NCBI RefSeq assembly: GCF_001570545.1
Contig: NZ_BBXD01000024.1
Coordinates: forward strand, 1 to 64,000
Source of the DNA: Herbidospora mongoliensis
Lineage (GTDB): Bacteria > Actinomycetota > Actinomycetes > Streptosporangiales > Streptosporangiaceae
Length of the DNA stretch: 64,000 nucleotides
Reading direction: 5' to 3'
Shown: positions 1 through 10,816 of the stretch, one piece after another
Position numbering within the stretch: the first letter of the stretch is position 1
How the letters are laid out: each line of letters opens with the position of its first letter
Position numbers and translations under genes: made by a program
The notes under the pieces: generated by a model
Seen by the model: the letters and a program-made list of their open reading frames with translations, nothing else
What the model was told of the DNA's origin: nothing
Database searches by the model: none

Positions 1-1
1 C

Positions 2-1039
2 TCGGTCCGGTACCGGCGGGCGATGATCCTGCTGGCCTCGGCCGGAGGAAACACCGTCCCGGTGATCGCCCGTCTGGTGGCAGCTGATGAGGACACCGTC
101 CGCGATGTGATCCATCGGTTCAACGAGATGGGGCTGGCCTGCCTGGACCCTCGGTGGGCGGGAGGCCGTCCCCGCCTGCTCAGTGACGACGAAGAAGACT
201 TCGTCGCCGCGACGGCCATCACCCGCCCGGCCCGGCTCGGGCAGCCCTTCACCCGCTGGTCCATCCGCAAACTCGCCATCTACCTGCGGGCTCTTCCCGG
301 CCAGGCCATCCAGGTCGGCCGGGAGGCGTTACGCGTCCTGCTGAGGCGGCGCGGGATCACCTTCCAGCGCACCAAAACCTGGAAGGAATCCCCAGACCCC
401 GACTTCGACGCCAAGCTGGACCGGATCGAGTACGCCCTGACCCAGCGGCCGGAGCGAACCTTCGCCTTCGACGAGTTCGGGCCGCTGGGCATCCGCCCCG
501 CCCACGGATCGGGCTGGGCACCACAAGGACGGCCCGCACGGCTGCCGGCGACCTACCACCGCACCCACGGGATCACCTACTTCCACGGCTGCTACTCCGT
601 CGGCGACGACACCTTGTGGGGCGTCAACCGGCGCCGCAAGGGCATCGATCACACCTGGGCCGCGTTGCGATCGATCCGCGCGGCACGCCCCGACGGGGCT
701 CCGATCTACGTGATCCTGGACAACCTGTCGGCGCACAAGAACTGGCGCATCCGCACCTGGGCGAAGAAGAACAAGGTCGAGTTGTGTTTCACCCCGACCT
801 ACGCCTCCTGGGCCAATCCCATCGAGGCCCACTTCGGACCTCTGCGCCAGTTCACCATCGCAGGCTCCGACCACCCCAACCACACCGTCCAGACCCGGGC
901 TCTGCATGCCTACCTGCGCTGGCGCAACGCCAACGCCCGCCACCCCGACGTCCTGGCCGCCCAACGTCGCGAACGCGCTCGCATCCGCAGTGAGAAACGC
1001 GTCCGCTGGGGTGGCCGACCCTTGCCACTCGCAATCTGA
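2..1039 (+). CDS. IS630-family transposase, 5' end off the window
   Basis: DDE transposase that would cut and join IS630/Tc1-type element ends. The reading frame is open to the first bases of the window (codons S-V-R-Y-R-R-A precede the first ATG at 23), so the true start is probably outside. The N-terminal third (to about residue 100) looks like a winged helix-turn-helix (TVRDVIHRF, then GRPRLLS). The catalytic triad is visible as FDEFGPL, ILDNLSAHK and NPIEAHF, in the usual order and spacing. About 340 residues is normal for the family. The right inverted repeat of the element was not identified in the 90 bp after the stop. No frameshift is seen in the visible part. Family assignment is firm; activity is unknown. 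Confidence 0.9.
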   Translation, partial: SVRYRRAMILLASAGGNTVPVIARLVAADEDTVRDVIHRFNEMGLACLDPRWAGGRPRLLSDDEEDFVAATAITRPARLGQPFTRWSIRKLAIYLRALPGQAIQVGREALRVLLRRRGITFQRTKTWKESPDPDFDAKLDRIEYALTQRPERTFAFDEFGPLGIRPAHGSGWAPQGRPARLPATYHRTHGITYFHGCYSVGDDTLWGVNRRRKGIDHTWAALRSIRAARPDGAPIYVILDNLSAHKNWRIRTWAKKNKVELCFTPTYASWANPIEAHFGPLRQFTIAGSDHPNHTVQTRALHAYLRWRNANARHPDVLAAQRRERARIRSEKRVRWGGRPLPLAI

Positions 1040-1129
1040 TCAAGGCACCAGAACCCGGCGATCGTTTCCGGTCACAGCAATAGCAGGCGCTCCGTAGTGT
1101 TCCCCCGGTACGACGACAAGGGAGCATGA

Positions 1130-1558
1130 ATGCAGCGCACGATCCGCCGGACCCTTATGACGCTCGCGGCCACAGTGGGCCTCGTGGCCGGGACCCTGAC
1201 ACCGGCCAACGCCGCGACCAGCTTGGTTTCCATGACGATGTCCGGTAAGACCATCGCCACCGTCTGGTACAACGCCGGCACTCACAACATGTCGAAGGGC
1301 CGCAATTCCTTCACCCTCAGGGCGGAGAAGGGCATCTACAACGCCCGGGTTTTCTGGGAGTTCTGGAGCACCAGCGACATCGAGGACTACGAGAACGTCT
1401 GGCCCACCAGCACCAGCGCGGCGGAGCGGAGCTTCAGCGCTTGGAACAGGGCGCAGTCGCCGGCCATGCCGATCTACTACTACCTCTGTGTGAGGCCCAA
1501 GGTGACGGACTCCGAGACTTGCACCCGATCCAATCCAAAACAGGACTGGGCCTGGTGA
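1130..1558 (+). CDS. small secreted protein, unknown function
   Basis: 142 residues with a Sec signal peptide: basic MQRTIRR, a hydrophobic core and an ANA-A cleavage site near residue 28. The mature part is about 110 residues, rich in aromatic residues and Ser/Thr, with two cysteines near the C-terminus (YLCVRP and ETCTRS) that could form a disulphide. The ATG follows an AAGGGAG ribosome site by about 6 nt. A strong hairpin terminator lies 65 bp after the stop. The next gene encodes another small secreted protein of similar size, so the two may be functionally related, although I see no clear sequence similarity. No family recognised. Confidence 0.7.
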   Translation: MQRTIRRTLMTLAATVGLVAGTLTPANAATSLVSMTMSGKTIATVWYNAGTHNMSKGRNSFTLRAEKGIYNARVFWEFWSTSDIEDYENVWPTSTSAAERSFSAWNRAQSPAMPIYYYLCVRPKVTDSETCTRSNPKQDWAW

Positions 1559-1622
1559 CATGCCGCCGGCGGCTCTCCGGCCGGTTCGAGTAGTGGCGCG
1601 GAACATCCGCCAGGAGACGGGC

Positions 1623-1658
1623 GACCCGTGGTCGCGCCTTCGGGCGCTTCCACGGGTC
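1623..1658 (+). terminator. hairpin with cUUCGg tetraloop
   Basis: Nine-base-pair perfect outer stem (GACCCGTGG / CCACGGGTC), a 2x2 internal loop, a five-base-pair inner stem (GCGCC/GGCGC) and a TTCG loop closed by C-G, which is the extra-stable UUCG tetraloop. It lies between the two small secreted-protein genes and has no strong T-tract. Likely terminator or mRNA 3' stabiliser for the upstream gene. Confidence 0.65.
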
Positions 1659-1849
1659 TCCTTCGTTCATACAGCGGGACGACGCCCGAACCGCCGCCGC
1701 GAACGCACAAACGCCCCGCGCTCTCTGGAGAGCCTCGCTTCGCCATGAACTTCGCGTGGAGGCAGCCTGGTCTTCGGCGTATACGGGAAATGTATTGCCG
1801 GTCAATAGCCTGGCGGGCGTCCGCACTTCTCGAGAGCACGGAGATCTGC

Positions 1850-2266
1850 ATGAAACGCACGACGCGCCTTCTGGCCGCGCTGATCATGGGCATCGGTATG
1901 GCCGTCCATGTGGTGGCACCCGCCCAGGCAGGTGTCTTCGATGGAGACGTCACCAATTGGCTTCCTTCGAATTACACCGTGAAAATCGCCACCTTCTCCG
2001 GCCCCAACCGGACGGAGAGATGCGCCGCGACGAACGGGACGACCTACAGTTGCCGCACCTTCTGGCTGCCCTACGGCAAGGCCGATGACCAGATCAACGG
2101 CCAGAACTGGGACACCGACGCGCTGATGGTGGAATCGAGCTACCGGATCTACGGCATCAACGGTTCGTACCAGACGGTGGCGGCTTTCCGCTGGTACAAG
2201 ATCTCGAGCGGGGACAACCGGACGTGCGAGATGGCGGGCAGCGCACCCGCCTGCTACTACCGCTAG
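1850..2266 (+). CDS. small secreted protein, unknown function
   Basis: 138 residues starting at the ATG preceded by a GGAG site; the longer in-frame extension upstream is not a signal peptide and overlaps the terminator, so it is not used. The N-terminus (MKRTTRLLAALIMGIGM...) is a Sec signal with cleavage after AQA near residue 26. The mature domain of about 112 residues has four cysteines (ERCAAT, SCRTFW, RTCEMA, PACYYR), suggesting two disulphides, and aromatic, Gly and Asn-rich strands. It follows another small secreted protein, but with its own start and a terminator between them. No recognisable domain. Confidence 0.7.
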   Translation: MKRTTRLLAALIMGIGMAVHVVAPAQAGVFDGDVTNWLPSNYTVKIATFSGPNRTERCAATNGTTYSCRTFWLPYGKADDQINGQNWDTDALMVESSYRIYGINGSYQTVAAFRWYKISSGDNRTCEMAGSAPACYYR

Positions 2267-2306
2267 ATCCACTTCACCAGCCGTGGACGTACGAGGCTGT
2301 GCGAGC

Positions 2307-3092
2307 ATGACCGATATGGCGATCTTCGTGCAGGAATCCGGCCCGGCTAACGCGCCGGCGGTGGTGCTTCTCCACGGTGTGGGGACCAGCGGCTGGATGT
2401 GGGCCAGCCAGGTCGCCGCGCTGGCCACCGACATGCGGGTCCTGGTGCCCGATCTGCCGGGGCACGGGCGGAGCAACGCCCAGCCGTGGATCTCGATCGC
2501 CGACACCGCGCGCCAGGTGGCCGAGGTGATCGCCTCGCGGGTGCCGGCGGCCGAGGCTCACGTCGTGGGGCTCTCGCTGGGTGGCTATATGGGGGCCTGT
2601 CTGGCCGCGACCTCGTCCGACGTGGTGACCGGGGCGGTCGTGAGCGGGGTGAACATTCTGCCGTTCCCCAACCCGGGGCGGATGCGGCTCATGGGCGCGC
2701 TGATCGCGCCGGTCATGAAATGGGGGCCGGTGCTGCGGGCCAATGCCCGTGCGCTCAACGTTCCCGCGGACGACATGGACGGCTATCAGACCGCCGCGCG
2801 GGCCACCACGCGGCAGGCGTTCCGCGCGGTCAGCGGTGAAGCACTCGGTTTTCGGCTTCCCGCCCAGGCCGGGAGCTCTCCGTGCCCGATCCTGGCGGTG
2901 GCCGGGGAGAACGAGCACGATCTCATCAAACGCTCCCTGGCCGGCATCGCGGCCGCGTTTCCGAAGGGCGAGGCGCGTCTGGTTCCCGGGGTGGGGCACG
3001 GGTGGAACGGGGAGAAGCCGGGGCTGTTCACGGCCATGGTCCGGGCCAGGGTCACGGGAGATCGGCTGTCCGGAGAACTCGTTTCTGTCTAG
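2307..3092 (+). CDS. alpha/beta hydrolase
   Basis: Serine hydrolase of the alpha/beta fold, 261 residues. The oxyanion strand reads VVLLHGVGTSGWMW near residues 20-33, the nucleophile elbow is GLSLGGYMG with the Ser in GLSLG, and the catalytic His is probably in GVGHGWNG near the C-terminus. The best start is the ATG at 2307, with AGG about 10 nt upstream; an in-frame GTG at 2283 is less likely. The stop TAG lies exactly at the left edge of the IS982-type element, and the presumed terminator of this gene (4117-4145) is now on the far side of the insertion. The C-terminus looks complete because CTAG occurs at both element edges. Substrate unknown. Confidence 0.85.
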   Translation: MTDMAIFVQESGPANAPAVVLLHGVGTSGWMWASQVAALATDMRVLVPDLPGHGRSNAQPWISIADTARQVAEVIASRVPAAEAHVVGLSLGGYMGACLAATSSDVVTGAVVSGVNILPFPNPGRMRLMGALIAPVMKWGPVLRANARALNVPADDMDGYQTAARATTRQAFRAVSGEALGFRLPAQAGSSPCPILAVAGENEHDLIKRSLAGIAAAFPKGEARLVPGVGHGWNGEKPGLFTAMVRARVTGDRLSGELVSV

Positions 3093-3108
3093 ATGAGTGA
3101 GTCCAAGG
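3089..3108 (+). repeat. left terminal inverted repeat of the IS982-type element
   Basis: 20 bp matching the reverse complement of 4078-4097 at 19 positions. It begins with the CTAG that contains the TAG stop of the upstream hydrolase. Confidence 0.85.
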
Positions 3109-3149
3109 CGTAGCTGCGGAGATAGGGCGAGGGTGCCCACGCTCGGGTT

Positions 3150-4064
3150 GTGACGACCAAGTTAGACACCCTCGCAACCGCACTGTACGTGAAGGTCGAT
3201 GACCTGCTGAAGGCCTCACCAGGCCTGGCACCATGGCGACCGAAGACGGGAATCGCCCCCACTCTCAGCGACGCCGAGCTGGTGACCCTGGCGGTCATGT
3301 CGGCGTTGCTGGGCTTCGTCTCCGAACGGCGCTGGTTGCGCTACGCCCACGCCGAACTCGGTGGGATGTTCCCCTACCTGCCCGGCCAGTCGGGCTACGG
3401 CAAACGCCTGCGCAAGGCATCAGGGCTGGTCCTGCACGTCATCCGGGCGCTGGCCGCCGACACCATGCTGTGGAGCGACGATGTGTGGGTGGCCGACTCC
3501 ACCCCGGTGGAATGCGGTCGCTCCCGCGACACCGCCCGGCGCAGCGACCTGGCTGGATGGGCCGAGTACGGCTACTACGCCAGCCACTCGCGCTACTTCT
3601 GGGGACTGAGGCTTCATCTGGTCTGCACCCTGGGCGGGCTGCCGGTGATGTTCGCCCTGGCCGGCGCCAAGGCCGATGAACGGCAGACCTTGCTGGGCAT
3701 GCTCGACGCCGCTCCCGACGTCGTGGCCGGGCGTCCCGGCCAGTCGATCATCGCCGACCGCCAGTACTACGGCCGGGACTTCGAGCGGGCGCTGACCGAA
3801 CGTGAACTCCGGCTCCTGCGTCCGGCCCGCCAGGGCGAACCCGAGCGGGCCGGAGCACGGCTGTTCAAACCCCTGCGCCAGACCATCGAATCGATCAACC
3901 AGACCTTCAAGAGCCAGCTCGACCTGGAACGCCACGGCGGCCGCGCCCCCGCCGGGGTCATCATCCGCGTGCTGTCAAGGATCCTCGCGCTGACCGCGGT
4001 GATCTGGCACAACGACAAGACCGAAGAGCCGATCAAACGCTCACTGATCGCCTACGACCACTGA
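3150..4064 (+). CDS. IS982-family transposase
   Basis: 304-residue DDE transposase starting at a GTG. The N-terminal part (LDTLATALYVKVDDLL...) and the central block VADSTPVECGRS, the GLRLHLVC strand, a second acidic site at IIADRQYYG and the C-terminal QTFKSQLDLERHGG are characteristic of IS982 transposases. First Asp is in VADST, second in IADRQYYG, and the Glu probably in the IESINQTF helix. The frame is intact and the flanking inverted repeats are well preserved, so the element may be recent and active. It is transcribed in the same direction as the hydrolase it follows. Confidence 0.9.
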   Translation: MTTKLDTLATALYVKVDDLLKASPGLAPWRPKTGIAPTLSDAELVTLAVMSALLGFVSERRWLRYAHAELGGMFPYLPGQSGYGKRLRKASGLVLHVIRALAADTMLWSDDVWVADSTPVECGRSRDTARRSDLAGWAEYGYYASHSRYFWGLRLHLVCTLGGLPVMFALAGAKADERQTLLGMLDAAPDVVAGRPGQSIIADRQYYGRDFERALTERELRLLRPARQGEPERAGARLFKPLRQTIESINQTFKSQLDLERHGGRAPAGVIIRVLSRILALTAVIWHNDKTEEPIKRSLIAYDH

Positions 4065-4077
4065 ACGCGACCAGATC

Positions 4078-4097
4078 CCTTGGACTCATTCATCTAG
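4078..4097 (-). repeat. right terminal inverted repeat of the IS982-type element
   Basis: Partner of the left repeat with one mismatch, ending in CTAG immediately before original flanking DNA. Confidence 0.85.
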
Positions 4098-4116
4098 GCG
4101 AGTGCGGGCGTGCCCG

Positions 4117-4145
4117 CTGGAGCCGGGCGCTTCGACCGGCTCCAG
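4117..4145. terminator. bidirectional hairpin terminator
   Basis: Perfect 10-bp stem CTGGAGCCGG / CCGGCTCCAG with a 9-nt loop. It lies 18 bp before the stop of the minus-strand ThuA gene and, before the IS insertion, would have been about 20 bp after the hydrolase stop, so it probably served both convergent genes. Confidence 0.7.
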
Positions 4146-4163
4146 GGGCGCGTCAGGTTGTCG

Positions 4164-6014
<1,851 letters not shown>

Positions 6015-6043
6015 TCAATGGTTTTGTGGTGGGGCGGAGGACC

Positions 6044-8863
6044 TCAGACGCGGGCCCACTTCTGGTTGGTGCCGCCGTTGCAGGTCCAGATGCGCGCCTT
6101 GGAGCCGTTGGCGGTGCCGTTCACCTCAAGGCACTTGTTCGCGCCGACGGCGGTCATGGTGCCGTCGGAGTTCAGGCGCCACTTCTGGTTGTTCTGGCCG
6201 TTGCAGTCCCAGATGAGCACCGCGGTGCCGTCGGCCGTGCCCGCGCCGCTCACGTCCAGGCACTTGTTGCCGTACACCCGCAGCTCGCTGGAGCTGTTGC
6301 TGGTCCACTGCTGGTTGGCTCCGCTGTTGCAGTCCCAGACCTGGGCCAGCGCTCCGTTGGTCGTCGACGCGCCGTTGACGTCCAGGCACCGGTTCGACGC
6401 GGTGCCCCGCAACGCGCCCGTCCAGCCGGTCGAAGGTGTGCCGGTGGTGAAGGTGATGGCGTCCAGGTCGAACAGGTAGCCCGAGCCGGTCGCGCCGCGG
6501 AAGACGAGGTACAGCGTGGTGGCCCCGGACGGCGCGCCGCTGAGGTTCGCCGAGACGTTGGCGAAGGTCTCCCAGCTTCCGGTGCTGGTGACGGTCGCCG
6601 TGCCCAGCAGCGTGCCCGTCGCCGAACCCGTCCGGACCTCGATCCGGCCGCCCGCACCCGCCGAGGAGACCCGAGCGGTGAAGCTCGTGGCGTTGCTCAG
6701 GTTGTAGGGCGTGTAGGAGATCCAGTCGCCGTCGTCGACGAAGCCCACCGTCTTGCCGCCCTCGGCGGTGGTGTGGTCGGCCGTCTGCACGCCCTGCTGG
6801 GCGCCGAAGTGCTCGCCCTGCCGGTGCCGCGGCTGCAGCGTGCGGGTGCTGGTCGAGGTCAGGCTGCCGTTGTCGGTGTAGGAGGCGGAGAAGACGCCGA
6901 AGATGTTCGCCGCCGAGTCGTGCTCGCCGTCGACCGGCACCACGATGGATCCGCTGCACCCGGTCCTGGAGGTGATCTGGTGGGCGTGGCTGTCATGGCC
7001 GAGCGAGTAGGTCACGGTCACCCGGGAGCAGTCGATCGTGCCGTCCTCCGGGTCGCTGACGTTGACCTGGAACGGCACCGTGTCGCCGAAGGAGAACAAC
7101 TGGCCGTCGCCGGGGCTCGAGAGCGTGACCGAGGGGGCGGTGTTGCCGACCGTCACGTTCACGCTCGCGCTGCCGGTCAGACCCTGCGGGTCGCGGACGG
7201 TGAGCGTGGCGGTGTACGCGCCGTTGGCGGAGTAGGTCTTGCTCGGGTTGGCGGAGGTGGACGTGGTGCCGTCGCCGAAGGCCCACGAGTAGGTCAGCGA
7301 GCCGCCCTCGGGGTCGGAACTGCCCGACGAGGAGAAGTTCACCGTCAGCGGGGCCGCTCCGGAGGTCTTGTCGGAGGTGGCCCGCGCGATCGGGTTGCGG
7401 TTGGCCTGGCCGATGTACTCGATCCGGAAGAGGGCCTGGTTGTTGTTGCCGGTGCCGTAGTCCAGCACGTACAGCGCCCCGTCGGGGCCGAAGGCCATGT
7501 CCATCACCTGCGTCCCCGACCAGGGGAAGGAGGAGATCTCGCCGTAGCCACCTGAGGAGGTCACCTCGATGGCCTTGATCCAGCGGCGGCCGTACTCGCC
7601 GGCGAAGAAGCGGCCGTTGAGCGTCGAGGGGAACTTGACGGCGGAGTTCAGGTTCGCGTCGTACCGGTAGACCGGACCGCCCATCGGCGACTCGGAGCCG
7701 GAGCCGAACTCCGACGGCGAGCCGGAGTCACCGGCGTACCTGATCCACGCGGGCTTGGCCGCGGGCAGCGTGGTCAGGCCGGTGTTGCGGAAGGAGTTGT
7801 TGGTCGCGCCGCCGGAGCAGTTGTACTTGTTGCCGGTGCTGTTGCTGGAGAAGTTCCACTCGTTGTAGGTCTCGGTGCTGGAGTTGCTTCCCGTGCAGTA
7901 CGGCCAGCCGTAGAAGCCGGGACCGGTGACCCGGTTGAACTCCACCTGGCCGCTCGGGCCCCGGCTGGAGTTGGTCGAGCCGGAGTCCGGCCCGTAGTCG
8001 CCCAGGTAGACGACGCCGGTCGCCTTGTCGACGCTCATCCGGAAGGGGTTGCGGAAGCCCATCGCGTAGATCTCCGGGCGGGTGCCCGACGTTCCCGGCG
8101 CGAACATGTTGCCGCTGGGGATCGTGTAGGAGCCGTCCGCCTGCGGGGTGATCCGCAGCAGCTTGCCGCGCAGGTCGTTGCTGTTGGCGGCGGAGCGCTG
8201 GGCGTCGTACTGCGGGTTGCGGTTGGTGCGCTCGTCGAGCGGGGAGTAGCCGCTGGACTCGAACGGGTTGGTGTCGTCGCCGGTGGTCAGATAGAGGTTG
8301 CCCTGGGCGTCGAAGTCGATGTCGCCGCCCACGTGACAGCACTGGCCCCGGTCGTTGGCGACCCGCAGGACCACCTTCTCGCTGGACGTGTTGAGCGTCT
8401 CGTCGGAGTTGAGGGTGAACCTGGACAGGTACAGTTCACCCTTCCACGCGTCGAACTGCGACTGGGAGCCGGTCGCGGGGGCGTCGCCGCTCGAGGTGCT
8501 CAGCCGGGGCGAGTAGTACAGCCAGATGTACCGGTTCGTGGCGAAGTTCGGGTCGACCGCCACCCCCTGGAGGCCTTCCTCGTCGTGGCTGTAGACGTTG
8601 AGCCGGGCGGCCACCTTCGTGTTGCCGTTGACGTCGGTCACGCGGACCGTGCCGTCGCGGGAGGTGTGGACGACCGATCGGTTCGGCAGTACGGCCAGCG
8701 ACATCGCCTCCCCCAGCTCGTTACCGCCCGACGCGAGCGAGATCTGCTGGTAGTCGGAGGCGGAGATGGTCAGCGCGTTCGCCGGAGAGGCGTTGAGCGC
8801 GACGACTGCGGGCGTGATGAGCGCCATCGTGGTCAGCATTCTGAGCCACAGACGTCGGGACAT
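6044..8863 (-). CDS. secreted PQQ-type sugar dehydrogenase with PKD, CBM6-like and CBM13 modules
   Basis: 939 residues. A Sec signal (1-30) is followed by a glucose/sorbosone dehydrogenase beta-propeller to about residue 485 (GLQGVAVDPNF, CCHVGGDIDFDAQGNLYLTTGDD, NDLRGKLLRI, EIYAMGFRNPFRM). A PKD domain at about 490-575 carries YSWAFGDGTT and YTATLTVRD. A beta-sandwich spacer runs to about 690, then a CBM6-like module to about 815 (DGDWISYTPYNLSNATSFTARVSS), and finally a CBM13 ricin-type lectin. Family members oxidise sugars with PQQ at the cell surface; electron acceptor and substrate are unknown. A GGAAGGAA site precedes the ATG. The CBM13 tail is very close in sequence to that of the neighbouring ThuA protein. 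Confidence 0.9.
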   Translation of the reverse strand: MSRRLWLRMLTTMALITPAVVALNASPANALTISASDYQQISLASGGNELGEAMSLAVLPNRSVVHTSRDGTVRVTDVNGNTKVAARLNVYSHDEEGLQGVAVDPNFATNRYIWLYYSPRLSTSSGDAPATGSQSQFDAWKGELYLSRFTLNSDETLNTSSEKVVLRVANDRGQCCHVGGDIDFDAQGNLYLTTGDDTNPFESSGYSPLDERTNRNPQYDAQRSAANSNDLRGKLLRITPQADGSYTIPSGNMFAPGTSGTRPEIYAMGFRNPFRMSVDKATGVVYLGDYGPDSGSTNSSRGPSGQVEFNRVTGPGFYGWPYCTGSNSSTETYNEWNFSSNSTGNKYNCSGGATNNSFRNTGLTTLPAAKPAWIRYAGDSGSPSEFGSGSESPMGGPVYRYDANLNSAVKFPSTLNGRFFAGEYGRRWIKAIEVTSSGGYGEISSFPWSGTQVMDMAFGPDGALYVLDYGTGNNNQALFRIEYIGQANRNPIARATSDKTSGAAPLTVNFSSSGSSDPEGGSLTYSWAFGDGTTSTSANPSKTYSANGAYTATLTVRDPQGLTGSASVNVTVGNTAPSVTLSSPGDGQLFSFGDTVPFQVNVSDPEDGTIDCSRVTVTYSLGHDSHAHQITSRTGCSGSIVVPVDGEHDSAANIFGVFSASYTDNGSLTSTSTRTLQPRHRQGEHFGAQQGVQTADHTTAEGGKTVGFVDDGDWISYTPYNLSNATSFTARVSSAGAGGRIEVRTGSATGTLLGTATVTSTGSWETFANVSANLSGAPSGATTLYLVFRGATGSGYLFDLDAITFTTGTPSTGWTGALRGTASNRCLDVNGASTTNGALAQVWDCNSGANQQWTSNSSSELRVYGNKCLDVSGAGTADGTAVLIWDCNGQNNQKWRLNSDGTMTAVGANKCLEVNGTANGSKARIWTCNGGTNQKWARV

Positions 8864-9331
8864 GCGTGTTCCTTCCTGACATGGGAGATCAGTCAGGGCA
8901 AGGCGCGCGCCGCCACGCTGTTGCCGGGGTCATTCTGTGTGGCCAGAGGTGTGCCGCCTCGGGAACCCGCTACCCATTACGGTCGGACCGGCCCTGATCG
9001 TCAAGACTTAAGCCCGCTTATTCCCGCGCTCGCGCGTACCGGCGTCAGGTGAGGTTGCCGTGTCCACCTGTTGAGCTGGGGTTATGTCCGCCTGTCAGGC
9101 CGGTCAGCGTCGACGATCCGAATGAATCATTCATATGTGTCCGACTGATCGTCCACCCTGATGAGTCGTACTCTTACGGCTGGGTCGGCTCGGCCGGTGG
9201 GCACTCCCCCGCAAAGTGATCGTCAGATGAACATTCTGTGGCCACGGACCGTTGGCCTGCGGTTCAGTTGAAGCTCAAACACTCTTCCGGTCGGGGAACC
9301 ACCGCCTTCGGGTGTATCGCAGGAGTTATGC
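8864..9331. promoter_or_regulatory. 468-bp divergent intergenic region with a small AT-rich dyad
   Basis: No gene seen. It separates the minus-strand sugar dehydrogenase gene from the plus-strand PhoX-like gene and should hold both promoters. The most notable site is the dyad ATGAAT-C-ATTCAT at 9122-9134, AT-rich against a high-GC background and a plausible operator. The ribosome site of the PhoX-like gene (AGGAG, 9321-9325) closes the region. I could not assign -35/-10 boxes with confidence. Confidence 0.45.
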
Positions 9332-10816
9332 ATGAGCCTCTCTCGTCGTCGTTTGCTCGGAAGCACCGCCGTTGGGCTGGCTGTCGGCGGAGTGCTGCCC
9401 AGCCTCGCCACGACCCCGGCCTCGGCCGCTTCCTCCACCGGAACCGCCGGACGGCCGCTGCGGCCGTTCCCGCCGCTGAAGGATGACCCGAACGGGATCC
9501 TGGCCCTTCCCGAGGGCTTCTCGTACAAGATCGTCACCCGTGAGGGCGTGACGGACATGTCGTTCGGCCAGGGCAAGACGCCCGGCCTCCACGACGGCGC
9601 CGGCGTCGTCTCCAGCAAGCACGCGGGCTTCGCGATCATCCTGAACCACGAGCTGGGCCCGGGCTCGGCGAACGGTGTCCCGCTCGTCCCCGGCACCGTC
9701 TACGACCCGGGCGCGCCGCTGGCCGGCGGCTGCACCGTCGTCAACACCGGCCCCGACGGCGGCTTCCTCAGTCAGTGGGTGGGCATCTCCGGCACGGTCC
9801 GCAACTGCGCGGGCGGCGTGACGCCGTGGGGCACCTGGCTGACCTGCGAGGAGTCGTCCAACAAGGCCGGTAGCACCTGGTCGGGCGGTGGCCAGTCCGG
9901 CACCTACCAGAAGGACCACGGTTACGTCTTCGAGGTCTACCCGACCGGTTCCGAGACCCAGCTGCCCAAGCCGATCAAGGCGTTCGGCCGCTACGACCAC
10001 GAGGCCCTCGCGGTCGAGCCCAAGCAGCGCCGCGTGTACCTCTCCGAGGACGCCAGCGGCCCGAACGGGCTGTTCTACCGCTGGACCGCGAGCCAGGGCA
10101 AGCTCGAGAAGGGCTTCGCCGAGCACCTCGGCGACACCGAGGGCACCCTCGAGGCCATGCAGATCCGCGCGGACGACGGCAGCATCATCACCGACGTCTC
10201 CTACATCACCTCCGCGCAGCTGGGCCGCCCGTTCAACGTGACGTGGATCGCGGTCCCCGATCGTGACGCGAAGACCGTGCCGACGCGCCAGCAGTTCGCC
10301 GAGGGCACCGTCACCCGGGGCAAGAAGTTCGAGGGCGTGTGGAGCAACGGCGACGGCTGCTACATCGTCAACAGCTTCGCCTTCGCCACCGCCGACCTGC
10401 CCCCGGACGCCGCCAAGCACGACGGCATGGTCTGGTTCTACGACTACAAGGACGAGACCATCACCCTGGTCACGTACTTCCCGCACAACCCGTTCGCCGA
10501 GGGCGAGGGCGTGCCGCCGAAGTACACCGACATGACCTTCGACGGCCCCGACAACGTCACCGTGACGCCGTGGGGCACGCTGGTCCTGGCCGAGGACGGC
10601 GTCCGCGCCTCCCACGTGCTCAGCTCGGTCCCCGGCGGCCCGACCTACGCGATCGCGCGCAACCAGCTCCAGATCGGCACCAGCAACGGCCAGCCGACCT
10701 ACTCGGAGTTCACCGGGCCGACCTTCTCCCCTGACGGCAAGGTCCTCTTCGTGAACATCCAGACGCCGGGCATCCAGCTGGCCATCACCGGCCCCTGGCA
10801 GGACTACCTGCGTTAG
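9332..10816 (+). CDS. PhoX-like (DUF839) protein with Tat signal
   Basis: 494 residues. The N-terminus has a twin-arginine motif (SRRRLLG) and an Ala-rich hydrophobic stretch ending near ASAAS, so it is exported folded, as PhoX-type phosphatases that bind Fe/Ca cofactors are. Family motifs include an early ILNHELGPGS, GGVTPWGTWLTCEESS, a central HEALAVEPKQRRVYLSEDA and the C-terminal DGPDNVTVTPWGTLVLAEDG plus FSPDGKVLFVNIQTPG. Family members are phosphatases or related beta-propeller proteins; phosphatase activity is an inference here. The stop overlaps the stop of the convergent DedA gene (shared TTAG), and its probable terminator hairpin lies inside the DedA coding region. Confidence 0.87.
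   Translation: MSLSRRRLLGSTAVGLAVGGVLPSLATTPASAASSTGTAGRPLRPFPPLKDDPNGILALPEGFSYKIVTREGVTDMSFGQGKTPGLHDGAGVVSSKHAGFAIILNHELGPGSANGVPLVPGTVYDPGAPLAGGCTVVNTGPDGGFLSQWVGISGTVRNCAGGVTPWGTWLTCEESSNKAGSTWSGGGQSGTYQKDHGYVFEVYPTGSETQLPKPIKAFGRYDHEALAVEPKQRRVYLSEDASGPNGLFYRWTASQGKLEKGFAEHLGDTEGTLEAMQIRADDGSIITDVSYITSAQLGRPFNVTWIAVPDRDAKTVPTRQQFAEGTVTRGKKFEGVWSNGDGCYIVNSFAFATADLPPDAAKHDGMVWFYDYKDETITLVTYFPHNPFAEGEGVPPKYTDMTFDGPDNVTVTPWGTLVLAEDGVRASHVLSSVPGGPTYAIARNQLQIGTSNGQPTYSEFTGPTFSPDGKVLFVNIQTPGIQLAITGPWQDYLR

Larger units (their letters stand above)
3089..4097 (+). mobile_element. IS982-family insertion sequence, about 1.0 kb
   Basis: One transposase gene between terminal inverted repeats. The left end at 3089-3108 reads CTAGATGAGTGAGTCCAAGG, and the right end at 4078-4097 is its reverse complement with a single A/G difference. 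The outermost CTAG is a palindrome and could be either the repeat tip or a 4-bp target duplication. About 1.0 kb with one gene of about 300 codons is normal for IS982 elements. It separates the hydrolase stop from a strong hairpin that probably served as its terminator. Confidence 0.85.
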
